DNA of 64,000 nt from Pseudalgibacter ostreae. Its GTDB lineage: Bacteria; Bacteroidota; Bacteroidia; Flavobacteriales; Flavobacteriaceae. The stretch covers positions 1 to 64,000 of the forward strand of contig NZ_JBHMFC010000077.1 in the NCBI RefSeq assembly GCF_042427585.1, read 5' to 3'. The notes below the pieces were generated by a model. It made no database searches, was not told the DNA's origin, and worked only from the letters and a program-made list of their open reading frames with translations. Positions 1 to 8,191 of the stretch are shown here, piece by piece. Within the stretch, counting starts at the first letter, position 1; the number at the start of each line of letters is the position of its first letter. The position numbers and the translations under genes are program-made.

Positions 1-2
1 GA

Positions 3-86
3 ACTTCGGGAAGCAATAAATTGGCTATGGATAGTAATGAATCTGGGAGCATAAATATTTTTGATTCAAAGTTCTTTAATTTTTAG
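3..86 (+). CDS. Possible 3' end of a gene entering from the left
   Basis: Frame 3 is open from the window edge to a TAG at 84-86, giving 27 residues that begin TSGSNKLAMDSNES and end DSKFFNF. It may be the tail of a plus-strand gene. A perfect inverted repeat 20 bases downstream fits a gene end. The stretch is too short to assign to a family, and an open frame of this length could arise by chance. Confidence 0.3.
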   Translation, partial: TSGSNKLAMDSNESGSINIFDSKFFNF

Positions 87-106
87 TTACTCCACAACTT
101 TTTGTG

Positions 107-127
107 TTGACCCGTCAAAGGGGTCAA
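107..127 (+). repeat. Perfect 7-bp inverted repeat
   Basis: TTGACCC (107-113) and GGGTCAA (121-127) form a perfect dyad with a 7-base loop, just after the short open frame ending at 86. No strong T-run follows directly, so it is a weak terminator candidate or an RNA hairpin. The rest of 87-290 shows nothing I can assign. Confidence 0.4.
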
Positions 128-290
128 GGATCAAGTCGTTTTAGGCAAAAATTCTAGTTAATCTATACAGGAAGAATTCTATTTTCTCACACCTCTAAAT
201 TGAGCTCTAAAGGCTTTAATTTTAGAACTCAAAAACCACACAAAAAACTGATATTTTCTTCACTTAAATTACTAGAGACCGCTCCACAAA

Positions 291-314
291 CAAAAACCCC
301 TCAAGACTCTGAGG
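291..314 (-). terminator. Rho-independent terminator after galT
   Basis: Read on the minus strand, CCTCA-GAGTCT-TGAGG is followed by GG and TTTTTG. The hairpin lies about 40 bases after the galT stop, so it probably ends the gal operon. Confidence 0.65.
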
Positions 315-352
315 CGCTCCCCCCAGAATCTAAAGGACAAAGCAAAACGAAC

Positions 353-1372
353 CTAAAGCAGTTCTCGCAACATCTTTACAGCTGTTTCTGCTGTGATATC
401 TCGTTGTGGTGACCCGAACATTTCGTAACCGACCATAAACTTCTTTACAGTAGCACTTCGCAATAAAGGTGGGTAAAAACTCATGTGCCAATGCCAATGC
501 CCGTTAGCCTCGCCATCTGTTGGCGCTTGATGGATACCGCTAGAATATGGAAAGGATGTATTAAACAATTTATCGTAAGCTTTCGTTAATACCGAAATCG
601 CTTCGGCAAAATTTAAAGCTTGCTCGTCACTCATTGCTAAGATATTAGCTTGCACTGCTTTAGGCACAATCATGGCTTCAAAAGGCCAAATGGCCCAAAA
701 CGGCACCAACACCACAAAATCATTATTCTGAAAAATAATACGCTCGTTCTTTTCTAGTTCCTGAGCTAGATAATCTCCTAAAAGACTACTCTTATTAGCC
801 TTATAATACTTAGCCTGTTGGGTGTTTTTCTTATCAACCTCATTTGGAAGTGTCGACTGGCTCCATATTTGGCCATGCGGATGCGGATTGCTACAGCCCA
901 TAACAGCACCCTTATTTTCAAAAATTTGAACATAATTAATATCTGGATTTTCTGCCAAAAGTTTAAATTCTTTTTGCCAAGCGAAAACCACTTTCTGAAT
1001 TTCATTAGGATTCATATGCGCCAAACTCTTGGAATGATCTGGACTAAAGCAAATCACTTTACAAATTCCCGTTTCGCTTTGCGCCTTCATTAAACCATCT
1101 TCCACTAAAAAGGTTTTAGAATCACTTTGCAAGGCTGCAAAATCGTTGGTAAACACAAAAACATCTTCGTAATTAGGGTTTACTTCTCCGTTAATCCTTG
1201 TGTTTCCAGCACACAAATAACAGGTTTCGTCATAGGTTGGTCTTTTCTCATTTGACACGGCTTCATTTTGACCTTGCCATGGCCTTTTAGCACGATGCGG
1301 CGACACCAAAACCCATTCCCCTGTTAATATATTTAATCGTTTATGTGAGTAATCCTGTAAATCTGTATTCAT
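353..1372 (-). CDS. galT: Galactose-1-phosphate uridylyltransferase
   Basis: This enzyme transfers UMP between UDP-glucose and galactose-1-phosphate in the Leloir pathway, in the cytosol. The 339-residue length is close to the E. coli enzyme. C51 and C54 (CYLC) are the usual zinc ligands. The motif NPHPHGQIW covers residues 162-170, so the nucleophilic histidine is H166, the same number as in E. coli. The ATG start gives the expected N-terminus with LTGEWVLVSPHR at 16-27. It is the last gene of a minus-strand group regulator-galM-galK-galT, 187 bp after galK, and is followed by a terminator. No galE is in the window. Confidence 0.97.
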   Translation of the reverse strand: MNTDLQDYSHKRLNILTGEWVLVSPHRAKRPWQGQNEAVSNEKRPTYDETCYLCAGNTRINGEVNPNYEDVFVFTNDFAALQSDSKTFLVEDGLMKAQSETGICKVICFSPDHSKSLAHMNPNEIQKVVFAWQKEFKLLAENPDINYVQIFENKGAVMGCSNPHPHGQIWSQSTLPNEVDKKNTQQAKYYKANKSSLLGDYLAQELEKNERIIFQNNDFVVLVPFWAIWPFEAMIVPKAVQANILAMSDEQALNFAEAISVLTKAYDKLFNTSFPYSSGIHQAPTDGEANGHWHWHMSFYPPLLRSATVKKFMVGYEMFGSPQRDITAETAVKMLRELL

Positions 1373-1559
1373 TATATTATTTTTTTATGTTCTATGCCTT
1401 AGGAATGAAAATATCTTAAATCCATCTTGATTAAGAGAGATAAAAACTTATATGCTTTTCAAATAAAAAACACTTTATTCTGTCTTTGCTTTTAAGCTTA
1501 GCAACCCTGCGTTCGAGATCATCTATCAACCTATTTCTATAATTCCAATACCTCTCCAA

Positions 1560-2705
1560 CTATACCAATCCTGCTCCGTTGGATAAAGACACGGCATAAA
1601 TTGAACAGGCTTTATTAAATTTATTTTGATATGCTTTGGCTACAGATTCTTGAAACTGTTTGGAGCCACTTTTTAAAACCAAATTAATAGTACAGCCCCC
1701 AAAACCACCGCCCATCATTCTAGCACCGATAACTTGGCCACTTGCTTTTGCTTCTTCTACAAGAAAATCCAACTCGTCGCAACTTACCTTGTATTGATTT
1801 GAAAGTCCGTAATGTGACGCATACAATAATTTACCAAGGGCCTCCATATTATCGGTTTTCATTGCATTTCCGGCATCAATCGTTCTTTGATTTTCTTGAA
1901 CCACGTATAGTACCTTTTGATAATCTTCTTCAGATATTTTATCTTTTATACTCAACAAATCCTTTTCTGAAGCATCTCTTAGCGCAGGAATATGTAGCAT
2001 TTTTGAAACGGACTCGCATACCGAGCGCCTATTATTATAAGCACTATCAGACAAACTGTGTTTCACATTGGTATTGACCAACACCAGTTCATGGTCTTTA
2101 AAATCAATCTTAAAAGGTGTCGCCTGAATAGTTCTACAATCTAAAAGCAAAGCATGATCTTTAACTCCAAACATACTGGCATATTGATCCATAATCCCAC
2201 AGTGGACGCCTGCAAAATTATGTTCTGCTTTTTGAGAGATATAAATCATATCCTTTTTAGACAGCTTTAAACCAAAGGTTTCGTTCAATCCCACAGCTAC
2301 ACTATTTTCTAAAGCAGCAGAAGAAGATAAGCCAGCACCACCAGGAATATCACCACCAAAAACAATATCAAAATTTCCTATTTCAATACCTTTTTTTTGT
2401 ATTTCAGAAACCACGCCCAGAATATAATTTCCCCAGTGGCCACTTGCCAAAGGCTTAACATTATCTAGCGAGAACTCAATACCGCTATCCTTATCTGCAG
2501 CAAAAGCAGTAGAAACTGCAGCATCACTTTTTTGTATAGCAGCCACGATCCCTCTATCGATGGCGGCAGGAAACACAAACCCTTCGTTATAATCGGTATG
2601 TTCACCAATAATATTTATCCTTCCCGGAGAAAAAACCAGTAAAGGTTCTGTCTGGAATTTACTCTTAAACTTCGCTTTAATTCTTGCAACCATTGTGTTG
2701 TCCAT
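1560..2705 (-). CDS. galK: Galactokinase
   Basis: Galactokinase phosphorylates alpha-D-galactose with ATP to galactose-1-phosphate. It is a GHMP-family kinase of normal length (381 aa). The signature PGRINIIGEHTDYNEGF lies near the N-terminus, the ATP-binding motif PGGAGLSSSAALENS near residue 130, and ARMMGGGFGGCT near the C-terminus. The open frame can be extended two codons to a TTG, but I chose the ATG at 2705. The gene sits 33 bases after galM, and I infer cotranscription with the regulator, galM and galT. Confidence 0.97.
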   Translation of the reverse strand: MDNTMVARIKAKFKSKFQTEPLLVFSPGRINIIGEHTDYNEGFVFPAAIDRGIVAAIQKSDAAVSTAFAADKDSGIEFSLDNVKPLASGHWGNYILGVVSEIQKKGIEIGNFDIVFGGDIPGGAGLSSSAALENSVAVGLNETFGLKLSKKDMIYISQKAEHNFAGVHCGIMDQYASMFGVKDHALLLDCRTIQATPFKIDFKDHELVLVNTNVKHSLSDSAYNNRRSVCESVSKMLHIPALRDASEKDLLSIKDKISEEDYQKVLYVVQENQRTIDAGNAMKTDNMEALGKLLYASHYGLSNQYKVSCDELDFLVEEAKASGQVIGARMMGGGFGGCTINLVLKSGSKQFQESVAKAYQNKFNKACSIYAVSLSNGAGLV

Positions 2706-2738
2706 CTTCAATTAGGATTTAATTCAAAAAAATGAATG

Positions 2739-3629
2739 TTATTGATTTATTATTTTTAGTGCCCAGGTTAAACTATAACGCTCATCCGGTTTTAACACCT
2801 GAAGGCCTATTTGATTATTAAAACTATCGGAAACCCCTGTGGTAGGTTCAATGGCAATAGTATTTTCTTTAGGCGGCGTGTACATTTGTAAAAAATTATC
2901 TTTAGAAGTCGCTTTAATTTGCAAATCATAATCAGGCGTCTTAAACACTATCGTATCTGCATCCAAAATGTAACAGTCATCCAATTGCTGGTCTTTCACC
3001 TCGAACATATCGACCGGACTGATTGGCTCGATACCTGTGGTAATATTTCTATCGCCTAAAATCACTTTTTGATGGGAATTAAAGTCAACCGTACTGTTAT
3101 ACAAATCACTTGACGAAAAATAAGGATGCCACCCCAATGTAAATGGAAAAGCTTTGGTATCTGTATTGGTAACAGAAACTTTTAAGCTTAAGTCCTTTTC
3201 AGTGATGGTATATTCCAATTGGATAATATATTTATAAGGAAACCCCATAGATTCCTTTTCTTCAATATATTGTAGGATAACCGACGCGCCAGATTCTGAT
3301 TTTTTTTGCTCTACAATCTCGAACCTTTTATTGTACACCAAACCGTGCAAGGCATTATGCTCTTCTTTTTGATTGATTTCAAAAGCATAAGCCCGCCCAT
3401 TAAAAGCATAAGCACCATCCTTAATTCTATTTGCAAAAGGAAATAGAATGGAAGAAGCATAGGTTGTAGCATAAGACAAGGGAGACAGATTTTTTATTAC
3501 AGCATGTCCATTTAATGTTAGTTCTTGCAAACTCGCCCCTTGGTCTAAATGGATTTTGGCATAAACCTTATTTTTAGAATGTTTTAGCTCTAATAAGTGT
3601 AATTCTTGATGGTGATGGATTTTGTACAC
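2739..3629 (-). CDS. galM: Aldose 1-epimerase (mutarotase) family protein
   Basis: Mutarotase interconverts the alpha and beta anomers of galactose and feeds alpha-galactose to GalK. The 296-residue protein carries the family motifs: HGLVYNKRF (substrate histidine), LGWHPYF (catalytic histidine) and AIEPTTGVSDSFN (catalytic glutamate). The only usable start is GTG at 3629, since a stop lies a few codons upstream in frame. It begins 18 bases after the regulator stop and is followed by galK. Family members act on several hexoses, but the neighbours point to galactose. Confidence 0.92.
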   Translation of the reverse strand: MYKIHHHQELHLLELKHSKNKVYAKIHLDQGASLQELTLNGHAVIKNLSPLSYATTYASSILFPFANRIKDGAYAFNGRAYAFEINQKEEHNALHGLVYNKRFEIVEQKKSESGASVILQYIEEKESMGFPYKYIIQLEYTITEKDLSLKVSVTNTDTKAFPFTLGWHPYFSSSDLYNSTVDFNSHQKVILGDRNITTGIEPISPVDMFEVKDQQLDDCYILDADTIVFKTPDYDLQIKATSKDNFLQMYTPPKENTIAIEPTTGVSDSFNNQIGLQVLKPDERYSLTWALKIINQ

Positions 3630-3647
3630 AGCGTTTCGTTTTTAATA

Positions 3648-4640
3648 CTATAAGGAGTTCCTTACAATAAGGTTATTCGTATTTTCTATTTTGAGTTGTT
3701 CTTTATTCAGTATCATCTCTGCTAATCGTTTTCCCATAGCATTAAAATCTGTAGAAATGGTTGTAATGCCACCTTCAACAATTTCCTTTAGTAAGGTGTC
3801 GTTATATGAAATCACTCCTATATCATCTTTAAGTTTCAACGATTTATGTTTCATTTCTTTAATAATTTTCAAAAGCATCTTATCTTCAGGAACAATATAC
3901 AACTCTCCTTTTTCGAGTGGTTTCTTTTTTAAATCCCCAACCACATCATAAGCCAACTGGTGTTCTTCACAAAACATAACAAAACCCGAGCGCATCCCTT
4001 CTGGTTGTTTCTTTTGGCAAAAAATCAAGATTAACTTTTTATAATTTTTTATATACACCAATGCCTTATTGAGATTTATATAAATATCTTTTTCAAAATT
4101 TTGATAAATAGCAGAGTACACCGATAATTCCTCATGCATTTGGTCTAAAATATACACTTTTTCTTTGGGTAGTATGTGTATATACGACTTGGTGTTTTTT
4201 AAATTGGCAGGCATGATCACATAAAAATTATAGTCTCCAGCATGATCATGAATCAATTTACTAAAAACACCTTCATTAAAATGATGAAAAAAGATATCAA
4301 CCTGAACATGAGGCCCTAAATTTTCTAAAAACGCATTATAAAGATCCTCTTTAAAAGAATTCAGCTCATCGAAAAGCAAAAATATTTTTTGAGAAACAGT
4401 TACATTTTCACTAGAAACATAATACCCTTTACCCACAACAGAATGCACGATACCTCTATTTTTCAACTCATTAAAAGCCATCAAAACAGTATCTCTGGAA
4501 AGCTTATGGCTTTTTTTAACATTATTGATTGAAGGCAACCTATCCCCTTTTCGTAACGTTCCAGAAAGTATAGCCTCCTCAATAGAATTGATGATTTGTT
4601 TATATTTTGGAACCCCTATTTTCTTTTTGATGTCAATCAT
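3648..4640 (-). CDS. GntR-type regulator with LacI-like sensor domain (AraR-like)
   Basis: A 330-residue repressor-type protein. Residues 1-70 form a GntR winged helix (YKQIINSIEEAIL, SRDTVLMAFNELKNRG, then a wing ending GKGYYV). The remaining 260 residues resemble the periplasmic-binding-protein fold of LacI sensors and end with TTISTDFNAMGKRLAEMI. This architecture is known from AraR, which binds sugars. An upstream ATG at 4682 would add 14 residues, but I prefer the ATG at 4640 because the N-terminus then matches the family. It is the first gene of the gal operon and divergent from the symporter, so it probably controls both. The ligand, presumably galactose, is inferred. Confidence 0.85.
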   Translation of the reverse strand: MIDIKKKIGVPKYKQIINSIEEAILSGTLRKGDRLPSINNVKKSHKLSRDTVLMAFNELKNRGIVHSVVGKGYYVSSENVTVSQKIFLLFDELNSFKEDLYNAFLENLGPHVQVDIFFHHFNEGVFSKLIHDHAGDYNFYVIMPANLKNTKSYIHILPKEKVYILDQMHEELSVYSAIYQNFEKDIYINLNKALVYIKNYKKLILIFCQKKQPEGMRSGFVMFCEEHQLAYDVVGDLKKKPLEKGELYIVPEDKMLLKIIKEMKHKSLKLKDDIGVISYNDTLLKEIVEGGITTISTDFNAMGKRLAEMILNKEQLKIENTNNLIVRNSL

Positions 4641-4650
4641 AGTCTTATGA

Positions 4651-4658
4651 CAAATATA
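4651..4658 (-). promoter_or_regulatory. Candidate -7 box of the gal operon
   Basis: The minus strand reads TATATTTG, an exact match to the Bacteroidota -7 consensus TAnnTTTG, 10 bases before the preferred regulator ATG. A TTTG lies at 4674-4677, but the spacing of 15 is shorter than usual. The call is tentative. Confidence 0.35.
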
Positions 4659-4682
4659 TAGTATTTTTTTATACAAAACCAT

Positions 4683-4698
4683 ACTAGACCCTACTAGT
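4683..4698. promoter_or_regulatory. Candidate operator for the GntR-type regulator
   Basis: ACTAG-N6-CTAGT is a perfect dyad in the 152-bp divergent region between the regulator and the symporter gene. It lies between the candidate promoters for both directions. That position suits an operator allowing one regulator to control both sides. Confidence 0.4.
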
Positions 4699-4741
4699 TT
4701 GATTTTATACGTTTAAAGGATCATTTTTAAAATTAAATTTC

Positions 4742-4749
4742 TATATTTG
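4742..4749 (+). promoter_or_regulatory. Candidate -7 box of the symporter gene
   Basis: TATATTTG matches TAnnTTTG exactly and lies 43 bases before the symporter ATG. No clear -33 TTTG is found at the usual spacing, which would be compatible with a weak or regulated promoter. Confidence 0.5.
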
Positions 4750-4792
4750 GTTTCTTAATTAGAAAACAACTAACTAAACTAAAACCATCACT

Positions 4793-6439
4793 ATGACAGT
4801 TGGATTTGATTTTTGGGATTATGCGGTATTTATCGCTTATGCCACTTTAATTTTAGGAGTAGGACTATGGGTGTCGCGAGACAAGAAAGGCCATGAAAAA
4901 AATGCAGAAGATTATTTCTTAGCCAGCAAATCTTTACCGTGGTGGGCCATAGGCACGTCGTTAATTGCTGCTAACATTTCTGCTGAACAATTTATCGGCA
5001 TGTCTGGATCGGGATTTGCTCTAGGTCTTGCCATTGCTTCTTACGAATGGATGGCTGCCATCACCTTAATTATAGTTGGTAAATACTTTCTCCCTATCTT
5101 TATAGAAAAAGGACTTTATACCATTCCCGAATTTGTGGAAAAACGATTCTCGACCAACCTTAAAACCATATTGGCGGTCTTTTGGATTGCTCTTTACGTG
5201 TTTGTAAACCTAGCATCAGTTTTATACTTAGGCGGCCTTGCCATAGAAACTATTATGGGGGTTGATATGATGTATGCCATTATCGGCCTGGCACTATTTG
5301 CCGCGGCATATTCTCTATATGGCGGATTGTCTGCAGTCGCTTGGACCGACGTTATTCAGGTGGTCTTTTTAGTCTTAGGAGGATTAGCAACCACATATTT
5401 AGCTTTAAACATGGTTTCTGGTGGCGCAGGCATATGGGCCGGGTTCTCAAAAGTAATGGATGCTGCACCAGAAAAATTCCATATGATTTTGGATGAGTTT
5501 AACAATGATGGCACCGATAACGCCAACTATTTGAACTTACCAGGAGTTTGGGTTCTTGTTGGGGGACTATGGGTTGCTAATCTTTACTATTGGGGCTTCA
5601 ATCAATACATCATCCAAAGAACTTTAGCAGCCAAGTCTTTAAAAGAATCACAGAAAGGGATTTTATTGGCAGCTGGATTAAAAATTATTATTCCTCTTAT
5701 AGTTGTCGTACCTGGAATTGCAGCTTACGTTATTATTAACGATCAAAGCATATTAGATAGCTTAGGTGAAGCTGGACAGATGAATTTACCTACAGCAGGA
5801 GAAGCCGATAAAGCTTACCCATGGCTGTTGCAATTTCTCCCCACTGGCCTCAAAGGCGTGGCTTTTGCCGCTTTAGCAGCAGCTATTGTTTCGTCTTTAG
5901 CATCCATGCTAAATTCAACATCTACTATCTTTACTATGGATATTTACAAGCAATATATCAACAAAAACGCAAGCGATAAAGCGACTGTAAACGTGGGGCG
6001 TATTTCTGCTGCGGTAGCGCTAATTACTGGTGTTATTATGGCACCACTTTTAGGAGGCATAGACCAAGCCTTCCAATTTATACAAGAATGGACCGGTATT
6101 GTGAGCCCAGGCATATTAGCCGTATTCATTTTAGGACTGTTCTGGAAAAAAACAACAAACAACGCGGCCATTTGGGGAGCACTTTTATCCATCCCCATAG
6201 CATTGGCCTTAAAATTTATTCCTATTCCTGGATTAGAGCCATGGATGCACCAAATGGGATTAACAGCCGTTTTGACGCTATTGGTGATTATAATTTTAAG
6301 TTACTTGCAAAATAAAGGCGCTGATGATGAAAAAGGCATCACATTCACTAAAGACCTATTCAAGACGTCTCCCTTATTTAATATCGGAGCATTTGCCATC
6401 TGTATCGTTACTGCTGCGCTCTACGCCTTATTCTGGTAA
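4793..6439 (+). CDS. Sodium/galactose (sugar) symporter, SGLT-like
   Basis: A 548-residue SSS-family transporter with about 14 membrane segments, close in length to vSGLT of Vibrio (543 aa). The N-terminus (SKSLPWWAIGTSLIAANISA, then EQFIGMSGSGFA) matches the vSGLT-type start of the family. This class couples Na+ entry to uptake of glucose or galactose. It is divergent from the gal operon and its regulator, so galactose is the best-supported substrate. A strong terminator follows, so it appears to be a single-gene transcript. Confidence 0.92.
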   Translation: MTVGFDFWDYAVFIAYATLILGVGLWVSRDKKGHEKNAEDYFLASKSLPWWAIGTSLIAANISAEQFIGMSGSGFALGLAIASYEWMAAITLIIVGKYFLPIFIEKGLYTIPEFVEKRFSTNLKTILAVFWIALYVFVNLASVLYLGGLAIETIMGVDMMYAIIGLALFAAAYSLYGGLSAVAWTDVIQVVFLVLGGLATTYLALNMVSGGAGIWAGFSKVMDAAPEKFHMILDEFNNDGTDNANYLNLPGVWVLVGGLWVANLYYWGFNQYIIQRTLAAKSLKESQKGILLAAGLKIIIPLIVVVPGIAAYVIINDQSILDSLGEAGQMNLPTAGEADKAYPWLLQFLPTGLKGVAFAALAAAIVSSLASMLNSTSTIFTMDIYKQYINKNASDKATVNVGRISAAVALITGVIMAPLLGGIDQAFQFIQEWTGIVSPGILAVFILGLFWKKTTNNAAIWGALLSIPIALALKFIPIPGLEPWMHQMGLTAVLTLLVIIILSYLQNKGADDEKGITFTKDLFKTSPLFNIGAFAICIVTAALYALFW

Positions 6440-6487
6440 GATGCATAGGAAAAGCATCCATTTTTAATACTTTTTAAACAAAACAGT

Positions 6488-6540
6488 AAAGAGTCAAAAA
6501 AATCTAAATTCATTTTTAGATTTTTTTGACTCTTTTTTTT
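6488..6540 (+). terminator. Strong rho-independent terminator
   Basis: Two perfectly complementary 21-base arms (6488-6508 and 6515-6535) with a 6-base loop are followed by a T-run. The hairpin ends the symporter transcript and separates the gal module from the arsenosugar cluster. Confidence 0.9.
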
Positions 6541-6631
6541 AACCATTAAAGAAACCTATAACTTTTGTTAAGTAATAATTAATTTTTCGACTTAAGCTTT
6601 AAAGATTTCTATCTTTAGAAAAAACATTTTT

Positions 6632-6967
6632 ATGCAAAAAACATACTACGACCCAGCAGACCTTAAAAAGTTTGGAAAAATAAGTGAATGGAGCCCAGAA
6701 TTAGGTGCTAAATTTTTTGAATATTACGGAAAGGTTTTCGAAGAAGGCGCGCTTACAGCCCGAGAAAAATCTTTAATCGCATTAGCCGTAGCACACACCG
6801 AACAATGTCCTTATTGCATTGATGCTTATACAAAAGACGGACTGCAACGTGGTATCACCAAAGAAGAAATGATGGAAGCCCTACATGTAGGAGCCGCCAT
6901 TAAAAGCGGTGCCACTTTAGTACATGGTGTACAAATGATGAATAAAGTAAACAAGTTAGACCTTTAA
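6632..6967 (+). CDS. Arsenosugar biosynthesis-associated AhpD-like (carboxymuconolactone decarboxylase fold) protein
   Basis: A 111-residue protein of the AhpD/CMD fold with a CPYC redox pair at residues 59-62 inside LIALAVAHTEQCPYCIDAYT. In true AhpD peroxidases the second cysteine is followed three residues later by a histidine; here that position is a tyrosine, and the relay glutamate upstream also seems absent. This fits the NCBI family described as an arsenosugar biosynthesis-associated peroxidase-like protein (formerly rSAM/selenodomain-associated). It lies 81 bp before arsS. It may supply or recycle thiols for the arsenic chemistry, but its exact role is unknown. Confidence 0.85.
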   Translation: MQKTYYDPADLKKFGKISEWSPELGAKFFEYYGKVFEEGALTAREKSLIALAVAHTEQCPYCIDAYTKDGLQRGITKEEMMEALHVGAAIKSGATLVHGVQMMNKVNKLDL

Positions 6968-6983
6968 ACGATTTATAATTTTT

Positions 6984-7022
6984 AAATTACGTTTGACCTT
7001 TTTTATCTGCGAATCGTAATTT
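6984..7022 (+). promoter_or_regulatory. Candidate arsS promoter with overlapping dyad
   Basis: TACGTTTG (6988-6995) matches TAnnTTTG and lies about 55 bases before the arsS ATG. AAATTACG (6984-6991) and CGTAATTT (7015-7022) form a perfect 8-bp inverted repeat that overlaps it. It could be an operator or a hairpin in the leader. Confidence 0.4.
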
Positions 7023-7048
7023 ATGGACCATAAACCATACATCATAAT

Positions 7049-8104
7049 ATGATAAAAAACTCTCTGCATAAACGCAAAAGCGATCTGGCCAATAGCACTA
7101 GACAAGTCGATATCCTATCGAACGGTATTTTTAAAAATGGCGACTTACCAACTTTTAAGGATAAAATTTCTGAAACAGGTCAGTTTCCACTTACAGCCAA
7201 AAAATTAGAAATATTACAAATTAATCTAGGCTATATGTGCAATCAAGTTTGCGAACATTGCCATGTAGATGCTGGACCAGACCGAAAAGAGATTATGACC
7301 AGAGAAACCATGCAGCAATGCTTGGAGGTTATAAAAAACACAGAAGCACATACTCTAGACTTAACGGGCGGGGCGCCAGAAATGAATCCCGACTTCAGAT
7401 GGTTTGTAGAAGAAGCATCCAAAGTTGGCATTAAAAACTTTATCGTAAGGTCTAATCTGACCATTATTCGCGCAAATAAAAAATATTATGATTTACCAGA
7501 GTTCTTTAAGAAACACCAAGTGCATGTTATAAGTTCGATGCCACACTGGACTCGAGGAAAAACCGACAAGCAGCGTGGGGATGGCGTTTTCGACAAATCT
7601 ATTAAAGCGCTACAAGACCTTAATGCCATTGGTTACGGAATGCCCGAAAGCAACTTAAAGCTAGACTTGGTTTACAATCCTTCGGGAGCATTTATGCCAA
7701 GCGACCAAGCTTCTATGGAAAAGGATTTTAAAAAAGCATTAAAACAAGATTTCGACATCCTGTTCCATAACTTATTCGCCATTACCAATTTACCTATTAG
7801 CCGATTTCTAGATTATCTAATTGCTTCAGAAAACTACGAAGATTACATGCATGCACTGGTAGAGGCCTACAATCCAACCGCTGTTCCCCACGTTATGTGC
7901 ACCAACACCTTGTCTATAAGCTGGAACGGCTATTTATACGACTGCGATTTCAACCAAATGCTGGAACTGCCCGTAAACAGTAAGGTAAAACATATTTCAG
8001 AATACAATGAAAATTTACTGGAAGGCAGGAACATTTCTATCTCTCAACATTGCTATGGATGTACAGCAGGAGCAGGAAGCAGTTGTCAAGGAAATATAAC
8101 CTAA
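7049..8104 (+). CDS. arsS: Arsenosugar biosynthesis radical SAM protein ArsS
   Basis: ArsS is a radical SAM enzyme that joins a 5'-deoxyadenosyl group to methylated arsenic, the committed step toward arsenosugars. The cluster cysteines are C64, C68 and C71 (CNQVCEHC), followed by the LTGGAPEMN motif near residue 110. The C-terminal half is the DUF3641-type domain with NTLSISWNGYLYDCDFNQ and the family tail CYGCTAGAGSSC (C335, C338, C346). Some relatives carry selenocysteine in such positions; here the codons are ordinary cysteines. At 351 residues it appears complete. It is the first of six tightly packed genes running to the nucleoside phosphorylase. Confidence 0.95.
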   Translation: MIKNSLHKRKSDLANSTRQVDILSNGIFKNGDLPTFKDKISETGQFPLTAKKLEILQINLGYMCNQVCEHCHVDAGPDRKEIMTRETMQQCLEVIKNTEAHTLDLTGGAPEMNPDFRWFVEEASKVGIKNFIVRSNLTIIRANKKYYDLPEFFKKHQVHVISSMPHWTRGKTDKQRGDGVFDKSIKALQDLNAIGYGMPESNLKLDLVYNPSGAFMPSDQASMEKDFKKALKQDFDILFHNLFAITNLPISRFLDYLIASENYEDYMHALVEAYNPTAVPHVMCTNTLSISWNGYLYDCDFNQMLELPVNSKVKHISEYNENLLEGRNISISQHCYGCTAGAGSSCQGNIT

Positions 8105-8191
8105 AAACACTTGTCATTTAACACCATTTGACACAAAAGGATGACAGAGTCTCTCCAACAAAAAGGCATCTTACATAACAAATACTATTAA

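Noticed and set aside
200..412. 70-codon open frame on the plus strand at the left end
   Set aside because: It runs across the galT terminator and into galT on the opposite strand, and it has no recognisable protein features.
7049..8104. Selenocysteine in ArsS or its partner protein
   Set aside because: The family was once linked to selenium, but all key positions here are normal cysteine codons and no in-frame TGA is read through.
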